From Ricordea florida (Eukaryota > Cnidaria > Anthozoa > Corallimorpharia > Ricordeidae), in contig OX453274.1 in assembly GCA_949710005.1 (NCBI GenBank), positions 3,280,655 to 3,344,654 on the forward strand: a DNA stretch of 64,000 nucleotides, written 5' to 3'. This document shows, piece after piece, positions 44,480 through 56,015 of the stretch. Position 1 is the stretch's first letter. Each line of letters opens with the position of its first letter. The position numbers and the translations under genes were made by a program. The notes below the pieces were generated by a model. It made no database searches. It was not told where the DNA came from and saw nothing but the letters and a program-made list of their open reading frames with translations.

Positions 44480-45778
44480 GTAAATTCAGTTACTTTGTCT
44501 ACTGTCTTGGGAGTAGCTGTTCTTGGCAAGGTATTAACTTCCTGTTTCGATGTCCGCTTGGCTGGAGCTCGAGCTCACCGCATGCAATAACAATGCGAGG
44601 TTTGAAACGCAAAATTGATGTAGAGGAAAGCGAGAGCTGTTCTCCTATTGCATAACAATCGGCGAGTTATTTTTGTTGGTAATGATTATATTAAATGATT
44701 TACTCAGCTGTCTAGCTCAAATTGGTTGGTTTGGATTGATCGCTACGTTTATTTAGTATGCAGTCTGTACGGTGAGTGTTAAGGTTATCGATTCGTGACC
44801 AAGTTTAATGTTTTGACTCACTTGTTAAAGTGCTATTTATTTCCTCGATTAAGTCAAACTTTGCGCTGTAGTTATCATTTTTTTACTGATTTAGTGTTTA
44901 TTTACATGTACGTTTACAGCTGATTTCGGTTTTTTCTTGTATCACGCTGTGTGTGGTCGATAGTTGCCACTCACTGGAAGTTCATTCGGTAAGATTTTCT
45001 CACAGATCCCTACTTCATTATGCATGCTGTAGCCGTACGGTTTCGTTCTCAGAAATGTTTGCACGCGCACTTCCCAAGACAATTCAACTACAGCATGCAT
45101 AGTGAAGTAGGGACCTGTGCGGAAATCTTACCGTTCATTTTGACCAAGCTTTGCATCATGTCGATTTTTTTCTCCCGTGATCTCTGGGGGTTGGTGGTGG
45201 TGGGTGGCAGTGGGAGAGGGGGCAGGATAGCAGAAAAAGGAAGAAGGCAGTTGGGGGTAATAAAGGAAGAATACTGTCACTGCATTGTATAGATTTAAAT
45301 GCCAAAGGCATGATACCTAAATCCTTACCTAACAAATGTATTGAATACTCAACATATTGATGTAGTCTTCACAGTTTTTATTATCAATTGCATAGCATGG
45401 ATAAAAGGATTATACAAGACAACAGTGCACCCAAGGGAGGTGGGGGAGAGTTGTAATAATCTTAGGGAGAGGATGTATCACTGAGACACTGGAGTCCTTA
45501 AACCTTTATCAGACCACGTATAATGCAAATTCTTATCCTATACATTGCTAGACTTTGCTAGACACTCCAGCCTAAAGAAAGTGACTTGTCGTTTCTTGTT
45601 GCTGGTTTGACCAGATGTAAAGATTAGGAACTAAGTTACTTAAGGCCGGTAAGAATTGTTTGGAGGAAGTATGAGGAAGTAATCAGATACTGGTTGTCCA
45701 TTCAGTAGTGGTTGTTGTTTCTTTTTCAAATTCTTTTCTCCAAGAAACAGGCTCCAATCTTGGTGCATTTTTCCACAG
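44480..45778 (+). other. Intron 1 of SHARK-like gene
   Basis: GT...AG intron of 1.3 kb. It holds the foldback MITE at 44987-45133 and a G-rich run near 45190-45250; otherwise nothing recognised. Confidence 0.75.
44987..45133. mobile_element. 147-bp foldback MITE in intron 1
   Basis: The arms start CGGTAAGATTT and contain CCCTACTTCA(T/C)TATGCATGCTGTAG-type sequence with the complement at the other end. GTTCATT occurs at both borders, overlapping the ends, so the exact duplication length is unclear. The family is not assigned. Confidence 0.7.
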
Positions 45779-46093
45779 GCTGCCTGTAATGGAGGACACT
45801 CATCTACCGTCTCTATACTTGTCAAGCAGGGAAAAGCAGACTTGCAGGACCGTTCACCATTAACAGGATGGGTGGCCCTTCATACAACAGCATTTAAAGG
45901 TCATGCTGATTGTCTGTTAACGCTGTTAGATCTAGGAGCTCCATTACATCCTAGATCTATAGATGGTGACACACCTAGGGACCTTGCACTCCGATATGGG
46001 CACAGCCATATTGCAGAATTGATAGATAGCTATCCAGTGCAATCTCCCAAGATGTTGCCTAGGATGTGGCTACATGAAAACCTGGACAGAAAA
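45779..46093 (+). CDS. SHARK-like tyrosine kinase, exon 2 (ankyrin repeats)
   Basis: The exon is 315 bp, phase 0 on both sides, with acceptor TTTCCACAG and donor AAAGTATGT. It encodes ankyrin repeats (GWVALHTTAFKGHADCLLTL and GDTPRDLALRYGHSHIAEL) and ends with the PRMWLHENLDR entry into the second SH2 domain. Confidence 0.9.
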
Positions 46094-46533
46094 GTATGTT
46101 TTTAATGTTGTGATTATAGGCATATAGTTGCTTTGTAGCAGCTGGGACAGGGTTGATTAAGGGTGTACTTCTTTGGTCTGATCTGGATTTCTCATATGGG
46201 ATCACATAGATATTGGCACATCAAGGAAAGTAATGAATCCACTCTGGACAAGGATTCATCTGTTCCTTAGATGTGACATGATCTGAGTGAACTTGGACCA
46301 TAAATCCAGATTTGGATCATACCCAAAGTTAGGAGATCCAGTTTGTAAGCCTGTGTGATAGCACTGTGCTTTTTCCCTAGACAATAACCTTTGCTCAGAA
46401 TTGTCTGGTATACATTTTATTTTCCTCTACTTCTTGATCTTTGTATATAATTTTGTTCAAAATTTTGTCCCTTACTCATAATTTTCATTCTATGTTTTCT
46501 TTCTTGACACATGTACCTTCTCTCATGTTTAAG
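46094..46533 (+). other. Intron 2 of SHARK-like gene
   Basis: GT...AG intron of 440 bp; no repeats or other features recognised. Confidence 0.7.
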
Positions 46534-46671
46534 AATGCCATTGCCCTGTTTCAAAAGTGGGGTTTGGTTGATGGACTATTCTTGGTCCGGTTAAGCACAA
46601 GAGAACATGGATATTATGTACTGTCTGTGGTAGTGGGCTCACAGATATATCATTATCAAATCAAGAGTAGA
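46534..46671 (+). CDS. SHARK-like tyrosine kinase, exon 3 (first part of second SH2)
   Basis: 138 bp, phase 0 on both sides, donor AGAGTGAGT. It encodes NAIALFQKWGLVDGLFLVR and SQIYHYQIKSR, the first two thirds of an SH2 domain with the FLVR arginine. The next coding exon is 13.65 kb away because of nested transposons. Confidence 0.9.
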
Positions 46672-46834
46672 GTGAGTATTGTAAATTAATAATTATTATT
46701 AATTATTAATACTGCATTACTATTATAATTATTACAAAGTGGAGGGGGGTTGCATAGTGCTATTTTGTTGAGAATTTTTTCCTTTTGGGCTATGCAAAGA
46801 TTTTTTTAGCACCTTCACATACAAATGTTTGTCT

Positions 46835-46981
46835 TGTTACACAGTGGTGTGTAAACGATCGAATGATTTATTATTCAAGAAACTACATTATACATACTAA
46901 TCAGCTATGCATAGTGCATGCCATTGTGATGGAATGTGCTGATGCATATAATTGCATGTGCATATTACTACATGTGCCACA
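46835..46981 (-). repeat. 3' LTR of the gypsy element
   Basis: On the coding strand it reads TGTGGCACATGT ... GTGTAACA (TG...CA). Next to it, at 46982-46999, lies a purine-rich run AAAAGGGGAAGAG that would serve as polypurine tract. Confidence 0.92.
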
Positions 46982-47105
46982 CTCTTCCCCTTTTGAAAGA
47001 AACAAAACAAAACAAAAATAAATAAAAAAAATAATAATAACGGTGATCATGAGACGTTCGGTCAATGTTACTGTTCAGTGTTCGATATTCGGTCAATGTT
47101 AATGT

Positions 47106-50100
47106 TCATTTAACTGGTCTGAGAGAGTGCACAATGTTCATAACATAGTCTTTAAACTTAGAAGGCATATTTCTACGCCTTGTCGATCTCCGTTGTGTGA
47201 CACGAGATTGTGTGGGTTCTAGATCCAGCGCCCCCGGTTCTGGTTGGTCCGCCTGTTGGTTTTGCTCTACGGCTGTTTGGTCCGTCTGTTGGTTTTGTTC
47301 TGCGACCGGTTGGTCCGTCTGTTGGTTTTGTTCTGCGATCGGTTGGGTTGATTGTTGGCCTTGTTCCGTTGGCACGTCGTCTGCCCCAGTCAAGGATGCT
47401 GTTTCCAAATCGGCCGGCTCTGCTTGATAGTGGTGAACAGGCTTCGTGTGGGCTTTCCTGATATGACTGTGGTTTCGACGAATCGGCCCCAATGGGGTGC
47501 TTAGCAGGCAAGCCCTTGGAGCTGGGTTTCCGACTACTTCGCCGTAAATCCATGGTTTGTGTTTATTCTTGGGGTTAGGCTTCACAAATACTTTCTCCCC
47601 TGGTGAGAACTCCCTCTGTAGCGTTGATGCCTTCTTGTCATACTGCATCTTTGTTCGCTGTCTTCTTCCTACAATATCCTGCACCACCACTCTTGGCGAG
47701 GCTGTTTGCGGTCGAAGTTGACTTGTAGCCATGGGAATAAGGTCACGTAGCCTTCGGGACATAAGTCTCTGCGCTGGTGAGTAGGCATGTCCTTGCTGAG
47801 GAGTGTTCCTATAGGCCAAGAGGGCAAGATATGGGTCTTCATGACGTGACTTCTTCAGGATATTCTTAGCGATTTTTACAGCGGATTCCGCTTTCCCATT
47901 ACCGCGGCTGTAGTATGGAGATGACTTGACAAGGTTGAAGCCGTAATCCCGGGCGAATCGCGAGTACTCGTAGCTTTCAAATTGCGGCCCATTGTCGCTA
48001 ATGCACTCGTCCGGGATGCCATGACGGGTAAAATTTCGCTTCATAACTCTTATAACGGCGCTAGCTGTTGTACTCCTTAGAGAGTCCAGCTCAAAATAAT
48101 CACTGTAATGGTCTACCATCACCAGATAATGCTTTCCATCTAGTTGGAACAAGTCCACGCTTATCTTGGACCAGGGCCGTGAAGGTACATCATGCGAGAG
48201 CATGGGTTTGACTGGCCGTTCAGCCTGATACTGAGCACAAGTTCCACAGGCCAAGCACGTTTCTCGAATAGCAGCTTGCATCCCAGGCCAGAAGAGAGCT
48301 TCACGGGCCCGTTGTATACTGCTATCAGGGCCCTGATGTGCCTTGTGGATCTTTTTAAGCATCTCGGGTCTCAACGAAGTGGGCACGATAACTTGGTGCG
48401 ATTTGTAAAGGACACCGTAGTATGCTGAGATTTCGTCCCTGTAGCTCCAATACAACCTAAGCGGCTCAGGAACTTCTTTCCTCTCGTCAGGCCAACCATT
48501 CATTACTGTTTCGTACAGAGCTGCCATGGCGGGGTCCTTGCTGGTTTCGGTTCTGATGCGTTGTAGTGTGTCAGCTGTAACCTGACTTGGTTTGAGGTTC
48601 ATTTCAGCTAGCTCAATGCGAAACACTTCCACTTGCTGAATGTCAACTAAAGTTGGATCGTTGATGGCCGCGCGCGACAAAGTGTCTGCTACGTATAGTT
48701 CTTTCCCTTTCTTATAGCTGACTGTGAACTGATACCGTTGGAGTTTAAACATCATCCTTTGTAACCTGCGTGGGGCCAGGCTCAGAGGCTTCTTGAAAAT
48801 CGTTTCCAAAGGCTGATGATCCGTGTGAACTGTGATGTTGCTCTTTCCGTAAAGATATTGATGCCACTTGTGCATGCAGGTGACTATCGCGAGGCATTCT
48901 TTTTCGATCTGGGCATAGTTCCTTTCTGTGACGCTAAGAGTGTGCGAAGTAAAGCACACTGGTTCGTTGTCCTGCAAGAGTACTCCTCCAATGGCATTCT
49001 CTGACGCGTCAACTTGGAGGGTTACAGGAGAAGACGGATCATAGTATCGAAGGACAGTTGCTGAGGCAATGAGCTGCTTTGCTGAATTGAACGAGTTTTC
49101 ATGTGTGTTAGACCATACAAACACTGCGTCTTGTTTGGTTAGATCCCTGAGGGGTAGGACGGTTTCAGACAGGTTCTGACAAAATTTGCTGAGATACTGA
49201 CACATGCCCAGAAAACGTTGAACAGCGGCTTTGTCTGTTGGCCTTGGCATTTCTCTTATGGCTGTCACCTTAGACGGATCAGGCTCCACGCCCTTGTCAG
49301 TAAGTTTGTGTCCCATGAAGGTAACCGAGCTGGCCTTGAATTGGAGCTTCTTCGCGGAAAGTCGTAGGTCATAGTCACTGCACTTGTCTAATAGGGCGAT
49401 CAAATTTCTGTCGTGGTCAATATCCGCTTCTTCTTTAGTGTCACCACATCCAAATATGCAGATATCATCAGCAATGTTAATGATACCCTGAAGGCCATCC
49501 AGGAACTCGTGCTGTCGACGTTGGTATTCTTCAGGTCCCGAAGAGATACCAAATGGCATGCGTGTGTAACGATAACGTCCGTTTGGCCCCAGGAATGTGG
49601 TGAGCAGTGACGAATCGTCATCCAGTACGATGGTGTGGAAAGCTTCCGATACGTCCACAATAGTGAATACTTTCGCCTTTGTCAGTAGTGGTAGCTTCTC
49701 TTCGATTGTTGGGATGGTGTAGATCGGTCTTTTGATCGCCTTGTTGATCGTCTGACTTGGGTCTATGCATATCCTCAACTTTCCATTAGGTTTCTCTTTG
49801 ACTAGAATATTGGAGAGCCATTCCGTAGGTTCTGTTACTGGCTTGATAATTCCGTCGTCACAGAGCCTCTTTAGTTCGTCATTGACTCTGTCAAGTTTGG
49901 CCACTGGAACACGACGCCTTAGGGCGTGGACAGGGGTGACATCAGGGTCCATTTCGATGTGCAAGAGGCTGCCTAGTGGTTCTCCGCGGCCTGGTCTGAA
50001 CACGCAGGTGTAGCGTTCTAGAACGTATTCCTTTGTAATCGTTCCAGGTTGGAGAGGTGAACGGGGCGTTGCTGTCTTACTATCGGTGCCCTCTCCGTCA

Positions 50101-50608
50101 ACCGCATGAGTTTCGTCTGCATAGATCTTTAAATAGTGCAGGGCCTGTGCGTCTTGACCACTGAGAAGTGGTGGTTTTCCTTGTGGAACGTCCACTACTA
50201 GGAACTCTAAGATGTGTAGTTTTCCTTTCCTTTCGCAACACAGAGTTACCTGACCCTTTGGCTGCAAAGTCTGATCTCCATACGTGCTGATTGTGGTCTT
50301 TGTCTTTGAAATCTTAGCGCCGGGAAACAGCTTTCGCAACAAACTTTCAGGTATAGTATTGCACGTGGATGCAGTATCAATCTTAGCTCGTACAACTTTT
50401 GTTTTGCCACCGTGTATCAGATGAAGATGGGCGAAGAATTTTCTTCCAGGCCTCTTGTCAGACCACGCTGTTTTCTCGCCATCGATCGCAAAAACCTCCT
50501 CACTCGGTTCGCTTTCGACGAAATTCGACTGTTGATGTGGTTTCTGATGACTTGCTCTGCTTTTGCAAGCACGAGAGAAATGGCCCATGATTCCACATTT
50601 ATTACATC
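47106..50608 (-). CDS. Gypsy Pol (and end of Gag): zinc knuckle, PR, RT, RNase H, IN
   Basis: The frame enters from the LINE 1 junction at about 50608. Order: zinc knuckle CNKCGIMGHFSRAC; protease active site IDTAST (near residue 72 counted from the Met at 50588); reverse transcriptase with MPFGISSGPEEY and IADD; RNase H with VTLQVDASENAIGG and HTDHQPL; integrase HHCC zinc site, then catalytic D (ISVDLFQLDG), D (ISDNGPQF) and E (GNGKAES). The end has an 11-residue EQNQQTDQPVA-type repeat. No internal stops appear. Gag and Pol seem to be one frame. Confidence 0.93.
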
Positions 50609-50873
50609 TTTACTTTACTTTACTTTATTATTCTATCGCTCATATGGTACAAACTCAGTAAAGCCAAAGCCGGGGGCTTATACGGCCTGTGGTCAGAATG
50701 ACAGAAATTATTTTATACAGAAATGAAGTGACTGTAGGTTAAACTACAAAACTAAAACAAGGTACAAAATTGAAATTAAATAAGTTTACATACATGCAGT
50801 CGTAATAGTCCTATAGCGGTCCAAAACTAGTGACAAATAATCTAACAATAAGCTAAGAGAATCCTGCGCTAGT

Positions 50874-53800
50874 TCAATTTAGGCTTAAAAAGTGAAGTTT
50901 TAGTTTCTTTTTGAAGTTAGTAGTAGTAAGGCTGTCACGGACAGTCAAGGGGATATCGTTCCAAATAGTCGGGGATTGGGAACTAATCGCAAATTGATAC
51001 CTGAGAGACCTTTTATGCAAGTTGAAACGAGAACGAGTTAGATAATCATGAAAATCACGATTAAAGTGGAGGAGGGAGGAAAGAGAGGCAGGTAAAAGGC
51101 GATTAAAGTGTGAGAATACAAAACAAGAAACATGGAATTTATAAAGTGAATGGAGAGGAAGAATATTAAGCTTTGAAAAAAGAGGCTTAGAACGAGTTTT
51201 TGGAGGAGAAAAGGTGATAATTCGGATGGCTTTCTTTTGGAGTAGATAGAGGGGTTCAAGGTAGGAGGCATATGTAGATGCCCAGATGAGGTTACAATAG
51301 TTGATATAAGGTAGAAAGAGGGAATTATATAAAGTTTTTAGAGTGACCGAAGGTAAATATCGTCTCGATTTAGACAAAATTCCTATAACCTTAGCGACTT
51401 TATCACAGATGGAAGTGATGTGCGGTTTCCATGAAAGGTTTTCGTGAATAATTATTCCAAGAAATTTATGTTCCTGTACCCGTGCTATAGGGGTGTTATT
51501 TATTAAGATGTTTAATTCTGAAGGATTGATCTGTTTACGTCGTGGATGAAAGATAATGAATTTGGATTTATCAGGATGAACAGTAAGCTTGTTTGCGTTA
51601 AACCAGGAGGAGACATGAGAAAGCTCTTGATTAATCATTCTAGTTAAAGTAGCCAAGTCTTTATGACGAAGAAAAATATTGGTGTCATCAGCAAAAAGAA
51701 TAAATGAAAGATAATTTGAAGAGAGAAAAAGATCATTGATGTATAGGAGGAATAATAAGGGGCCAAGAACAGAACCTTGAGGGACCCCACACACAACAGT
51801 ATTATAAGAAGAAACATGACCATTGACCATAACATACTGTTGTCGGTTGTCTAAATAGCTGGTGAGCCAAGCTAGAGGAATACCACGGATACCATAAAAG
51901 TTTAATTTGTTAATAAGTATCTGATGATTTACAGTATCAAATGCCTTCTTGAGGTCTAAGAAAATCCCAATAGTGTATTCATTACTTTCAAAGCCTTCAT
52001 ATATATTGTTTACAAATTCGAGGATAGACATAGTTGTAGAACGATGTGGTCTGAAGCCATATTGATGGTGACTAAGAATGTCAAATTTTTCAAGAAATAC
52101 AGACAATCTGAAGTAAAAGAGTTTTTCAAAGACTTTGGAAAGACAGGGGAGAATAGAAATAGGCCTGTAGTTAGAGAACAAGGAAGAGTCATCACATTTG
52201 AAGATGGGAAGGATCTTGGCTGTTTTGAGCTTATCTGGAAAAACACCTTGAGAAAATGACAGATTACAGATATGGGTCAAAGGGGCAGCTATTAAATCAA
52301 TAGTATCTTTTATAGGGGAAATACAGAGGCCATCAAAACCCTCACATTTACTATTTTTTAGAGAATGAACTATATTAGCAACCTCAGTGGGAGAAGTTGG
52401 GTTGAGATAGAAACACTTTGCGTAATGACCAATCAGAAACTCTCTGTACGTAATTTGAGTGGGAGAGATTTTATTTGCCAAAGAAGGACCAACATTAGCA
52501 AAGAAATTATTAAACTTTGTAGCTATCTGAGTAGGATTTGAGTATGAACCAGAACTATCTTTCATGTTATTGAAACGTTGCTCAGGTTCCCTTTTAGAGA
52601 TAATCTGTTTTATAATTGACCATGTCTTTCTTAAATCTGAACTGACAGAGAGCAGTTTGTCATGGAAGAATTTTTTACTGGCAAGTTTGATGAGAAAATT
52701 GTATTTATTACGGTATTTGTTGTATCTCAACTTGTTGAATGCAGTTGGGTTTAACTGGAACTGTTTGTAAAGAGAATTCTTCCTTTTACAAGAAGTAAAG
52801 AGACCATTTGAGAACCAGGGTTTTAAAGAGCAGTGAGGCTTAGAACAAGCGGGTTGAAGAGGAAATGACATACTGTATGCCGAGGTCAAAAGACTAGAGA
52901 ATGTGTCATAAGATTCATTTACAGAATTAATGGAATTATAGACTGAAGACCAGTCGACACCTTCCAGTTTAGACCTAAATACTGACATAGTTGTTGAGTT
53001 AATAAGACGTACAAATCTCTTTTGGCGTGGTGGCTCAATTATCATTTTCAAATGGGTAACTTGAAAAACAGGGAGGTGGTCAGATAAGTCAGTATAAAGA
53101 ATGCCACTATTCGTGTTAAATTCAAGATTGTTTGTAAATATGTTGTCAATCAGAGTTGCAGTTGAGGAAGTTATGCGAGTTGGTTTGGAGATCAAAGGAT
53201 AGAGGCTATTAGATGTCATGAGATTAATGAACTCATTTGTAGGTTGATGAGAATGAGAGTTGAGGATGTTGCTATTAAAATCACCCATAATATAAGATAG
53301 CTTATTCTCAAAACTGATGGCTGACAAGATATCTTCAACAGAACTGTTAAAGTTATTAAGAGAGGCATCGGGAGGTCTATAAAGGCAGCCAACAATAATA
53401 TTTTTACCATGAGGTCGCATGATTTCCACAAAGACTGATTCGTATAATGAATTGTCAGAAGATTGAAGATCAATCCTAGGCTTAAAATTCATATCAGACT
53501 GAATATAAAGACCAACTCCACCACCTAATTTATGTTCTCTCGAATTGGAGATAAAATGGTAGCCAGGAATATTAAAAAGATCAGAATTAGACTTATGTAG
53601 CCAGGTTTCAGAAACAGCAACGACAGAAAACAACATATTAAGTGAAAGAAGATATTCCGATAGGTCATCAAAATGTTTAGGGAGGCTCCGGATATTAATA
53701 TGGAAAGCAGAAAATACATCAGAAGGAAAAGGAATTTTGTTAAAATCTGAAGAGGTTAGATATATGCAGTTCGAAAGTAATTCTGAATTTGCAGTAAAAA

Positions 53801-54158
53801 AATTGGGGTTAGGATCAAGGTTAGAGTTCATTAGCAGATGAGATGTCTCAGGGTCGTCAAAAAAGGGATTAAACACTTTTTGCTTAAGAAGTTCAGGATC
53901 AAAATTTCCTTCAAAATTAAAGTCAAACAGTGCAAAGTAGAAATCAGTATCATCTTCAAAATGGTTAAATGGAAATAGCGTGGCAAGACAAACTGAACAG
54001 AACCAATCTTCGTTAGTATTAGATAAAGCAATGTATTCCTCACATGTGAAGGGAGTGCACTTTACATGTGTCCAGTTCTGACATATGTCACATAAAATGG
54101 CTTTGTGACTATTACGGACGCTAAATTTACACACAGTACATGGGTACTTAATAGGCAT
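50874..54158 (-). CDS. LINE 1 ORF2: PHD-like finger, endonuclease, reverse transcriptase, 1094 aa
   Basis: The N-terminus (5-57) is a Cys/His-rich PHD-like finger (CTVC...CDIC..WTHVKC...WFCSVC). An APE-like endonuclease follows (INIRSLPKH near 152, YRPPD near 260, GDFNSNI near 290, SDHLPV near 362). The reverse transcriptase has FLDLKKAFDTV, GVPQGSVLGP and FADDT (near 730-830). A C-terminal helical region ends the protein. The frame is open throughout. The clade within the CR1/L2 group is not settled. Confidence 0.9.
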   Translation of the reverse strand: MPIKYPCTVCKFSVRNSHKAILCDICQNWTHVKCTPFTCEEYIALSNTNEDWFCSVCLATLFPFNHFEDDTDFYFALFDFNFEGNFDPELLKQKVFNPFFDDPETSHLLMNSNLDPNPNFFTANSELLSNCIYLTSSDFNKIPFPSDVFSAFHINIRSLPKHFDDLSEYLLSLNMLFSVVAVSETWLHKSNSDLFNIPGYHFISNSREHKLGGGVGLYIQSDMNFKPRIDLQSSDNSLYESVFVEIMRPHGKNIIVGCLYRPPDASLNNFNSSVEDILSAISFENKLSYIMGDFNSNILNSHSHQPTNEFINLMTSNSLYPLISKPTRITSSTATLIDNIFTNNLEFNTNSGILYTDLSDHLPVFQVTHLKMIIEPPRQKRFVRLINSTTMSVFRSKLEGVDWSSVYNSINSVNESYDTFSSLLTSAYSMSFPLQPACSKPHCSLKPWFSNGLFTSCKRKNSLYKQFQLNPTAFNKLRYNKYRNKYNFLIKLASKKFFHDKLLSVSSDLRKTWSIIKQIISKREPEQRFNNMKDSSGSYSNPTQIATKFNNFFANVGPSLANKISPTQITYREFLIGHYAKCFYLNPTSPTEVANIVHSLKNSKCEGFDGLCISPIKDTIDLIAAPLTHICNLSFSQGVFPDKLKTAKILPIFKCDDSSLFSNYRPISILPCLSKVFEKLFYFRLSVFLEKFDILSHHQYGFRPHRSTTMSILEFVNNIYEGFESNEYTIGIFLDLKKAFDTVNHQILINKLNFYGIRGIPLAWLTSYLDNRQQYVMVNGHVSSYNTVVCGVPQGSVLGPLLFLLYINDLFLSSNYLSFILFADDTNIFLRHKDLATLTRMINQELSHVSSWFNANKLTVHPDKSKFIIFHPRRKQINPSELNILINNTPIARVQEHKFLGIIIHENLSWKPHITSICDKVAKVIGILSKSRRYLPSVTLKTLYNSLFLPYINYCNLIWASTYASYLEPLYLLQKKAIRIITFSPPKTRSKPLFSKLNILPLHSLYKFHVSCFVFSHFNRLLPASLSSLLHFNRDFHDYLTRSRFNLHKRSLRYQFAISSQSPTIWNDIPLTVRDSLTTTNFKKKLKLHFLSLN

Positions 54159-54422
54159 AGGACTACTACTACTACTACTATAATTAATGCTATGTCAGTA
54201 TTTACAAGTGTAATTAAGTAAGCAAGAAATGCACAAACAAGTAAATAATATCAACTAATAAATAAAAGTAAGCAACAAGGCAGCAATTATGCAGAGAGCG
54301 AAACAGTCATAATCTTGATACCTCAAGATATCAATTGCAGCTAGAGTACATTGCGTGACAAAACAAAGTTAGCTTCTGCAAAGAGTACCTGCGTGACAAG
54401 CAGAGTTAGCTTCAGCGGCTGA

Positions 54423-55217
54423 CTAGCTGTATTTGTTCACAATCTCGCGGCATTTAGAAAGAGTAGTACATTTCTCAATCACTGACGAACGGGACGTCGG
54501 CCTCATAAAAATAATTCCATCGATGGTCCAGACTTTGTCAATGATGCCTTCTGTGATGTCATTACGGAGATAATGTAGAATGTCACGACGGCATTGTGTC
54601 AAGTCCTCCCTAATGTCGAAATTAGTTTCTTGAGCCTTTAATTCCCGACGCTTACGTAGAAGTTGAACTTTCATGTTATGATGCACAAGTCGAACGATAA
54701 TGGGCCTGGGTGTACGACCTCTCTTGCCAATACGGTGGGAACGGCTTATATGGTCTGAAGACACAGTAATACCAAGATGATTACCAAAGAAGTCTATTGC
54801 TTTCGAGTCGGTATCTTCACGATCAGTGCCTGTTGGCTCAGGGATTCCAAATATCCGGATGTTAGTACGACGAGTATACTGTTCTAAATCATCTAGTTGT
54901 TCGCGTAGCATGACATTTGCTTCCTCCAGTCCGGCGATTGTTTCTTGCGAAGATTTTGTAGCTTCCTGTAAATTCCCAACCTCGAACTGTAGGGTTTCAG
55001 GTAGCGACTTTTTAAACTGAGTAGAAGACACGTATTCATCAACAGCGGAGCGAGCATAAGACATAATGAGATCCTTTGTAAGCTGAGGAAGAGTATTGGA
55101 AATCCAATCATTCAGTTTAGTCTCAAAATGGGACCAAATCTGGTTCATCGCTGACTCGGAAATCAGGTCTTGAGAAGCCGCTTGTTGGTCGTGAGAGGTA
55201 GCTCTGGTCTTTCCCAT
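54423..55217 (-). CDS. LINE 1 ORF1: coiled coil plus RRM-like, 264 aa
   Basis: A coiled coil (about 75-115) leads into LEQYTRRTNIRIFGIPE, the start of an RRM-like domain of the L1 ORF1 type, followed by the basic C-terminal domain. It would bind the element RNA. It is 264 bases upstream of ORF2 and uninterrupted. Confidence 0.85.
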   Translation of the reverse strand: MGKTRATSHDQQAASQDLISESAMNQIWSHFETKLNDWISNTLPQLTKDLIMSYARSAVDEYVSSTQFKKSLPETLQFEVGNLQEATKSSQETIAGLEEANVMLREQLDDLEQYTRRTNIRIFGIPEPTGTDREDTDSKAIDFFGNHLGITVSSDHISRSHRIGKRGRTPRPIIVRLVHHNMKVQLLRKRRELKAQETNFDIREDLTQCRRDILHYLRNDITEGIIDKVWTIDGIIFMRPTSRSSVIEKCTTLSKCREIVNKYS

Positions 55218-55395
55218 GTTGAAGAAGATATGTAAATCGTTTGGGTAAAAGAAAAGAGACTAGAATGTCTTGAGCTTCTCTACATAATTACCAAAAGTTG
55301 AGAATTAGAGGAGCATCAAAAACCACACGTCCATCTTGTTCGATAACCGCTGACCTTGACCAGGTAACCAGGTTCGATAACCGCTGACCTTGATC

Positions 55396-56015
55396 TCTTG
55401 CCATAAGCAGGACAGTGCTGCTGGCGAGGCTGTTGATGACTGCCATTGCACCAATAACAAGGTGTCGATTGCCGGTGCACTTCCTTTCCAGCTTTCGGCT
55501 TGCTTGTGTAGTTCACCTGTTCTTGATTGCCTCGAGCGGTCTTCATCAATTGGTTGGCGTAGGTAGTGGCTTCAAAGCATTTCGCGGTTTCGACCACTTC
55601 TTTCAAGGTAACCTTTGTTTGTGACACGTCACGATGCCTGTGCCCTTTACCGATCAGTTTGACGCGAAGCGTTTCGAACGCTAAACCAGCGATGAACTGG
55701 TCTCTCATGAGTTCGTCCGCAAAGTTCTCATACTCGCATTGTGCGCCCTGGTTACGGACTCTTGTTTCCCACGAAGCGATCGACTCGCTCTCGTTCTTAA
55801 TGAGGCCGAGGAATTTCTGTCGTTCGCCAGAAACTCCGATACTAGCGCCATAGAATTCTTTTAACGCAGCAACAACCAAGTGAGGTTTCTTCTGATTCTC
55901 CTCGGACAGCCCCAAGCTGTACTTGTATATCGACCTCGCTGCTGGAGAAAGGGATGCTCGTAGACAAGCCATCGCTTTGTCCGGTTTAGTCCATTTCTCC
56001 GCGTCACTTTCCTTA
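55396..56015 (-). CDS. Gypsy Gag, middle part
   Basis: This Gag segment lies between the two LINE insertions: capsid-like helical part with SIASWETRVRNQ and DQFIAGL, then a basic region and the first zinc knuckle (CYWCNGSH...C). The frame is open across the segment; it is cut at 55395 by LINE 1 and at 56016 by LINE 2. Confidence 0.85.

Larger units (their letters stand above)
50609..55395 (-). mobile_element. LINE 1 (CR1/L2-like), apparently full length
   Basis: A non-LTR retrotransposon inserted in the zinc-knuckle region of the gypsy gag. Two long frames (ORF1 and ORF2) are intact. The 3' end (low coordinate) is a (TAAAG)n tail, as in CR1/L2-like elements. Near the 5' end a 17-bp segment (GTCAGCGGTTATCGAAC) is repeated twice. 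Any target duplication is at most about 4 bp (AGAT). Confidence 0.85.
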
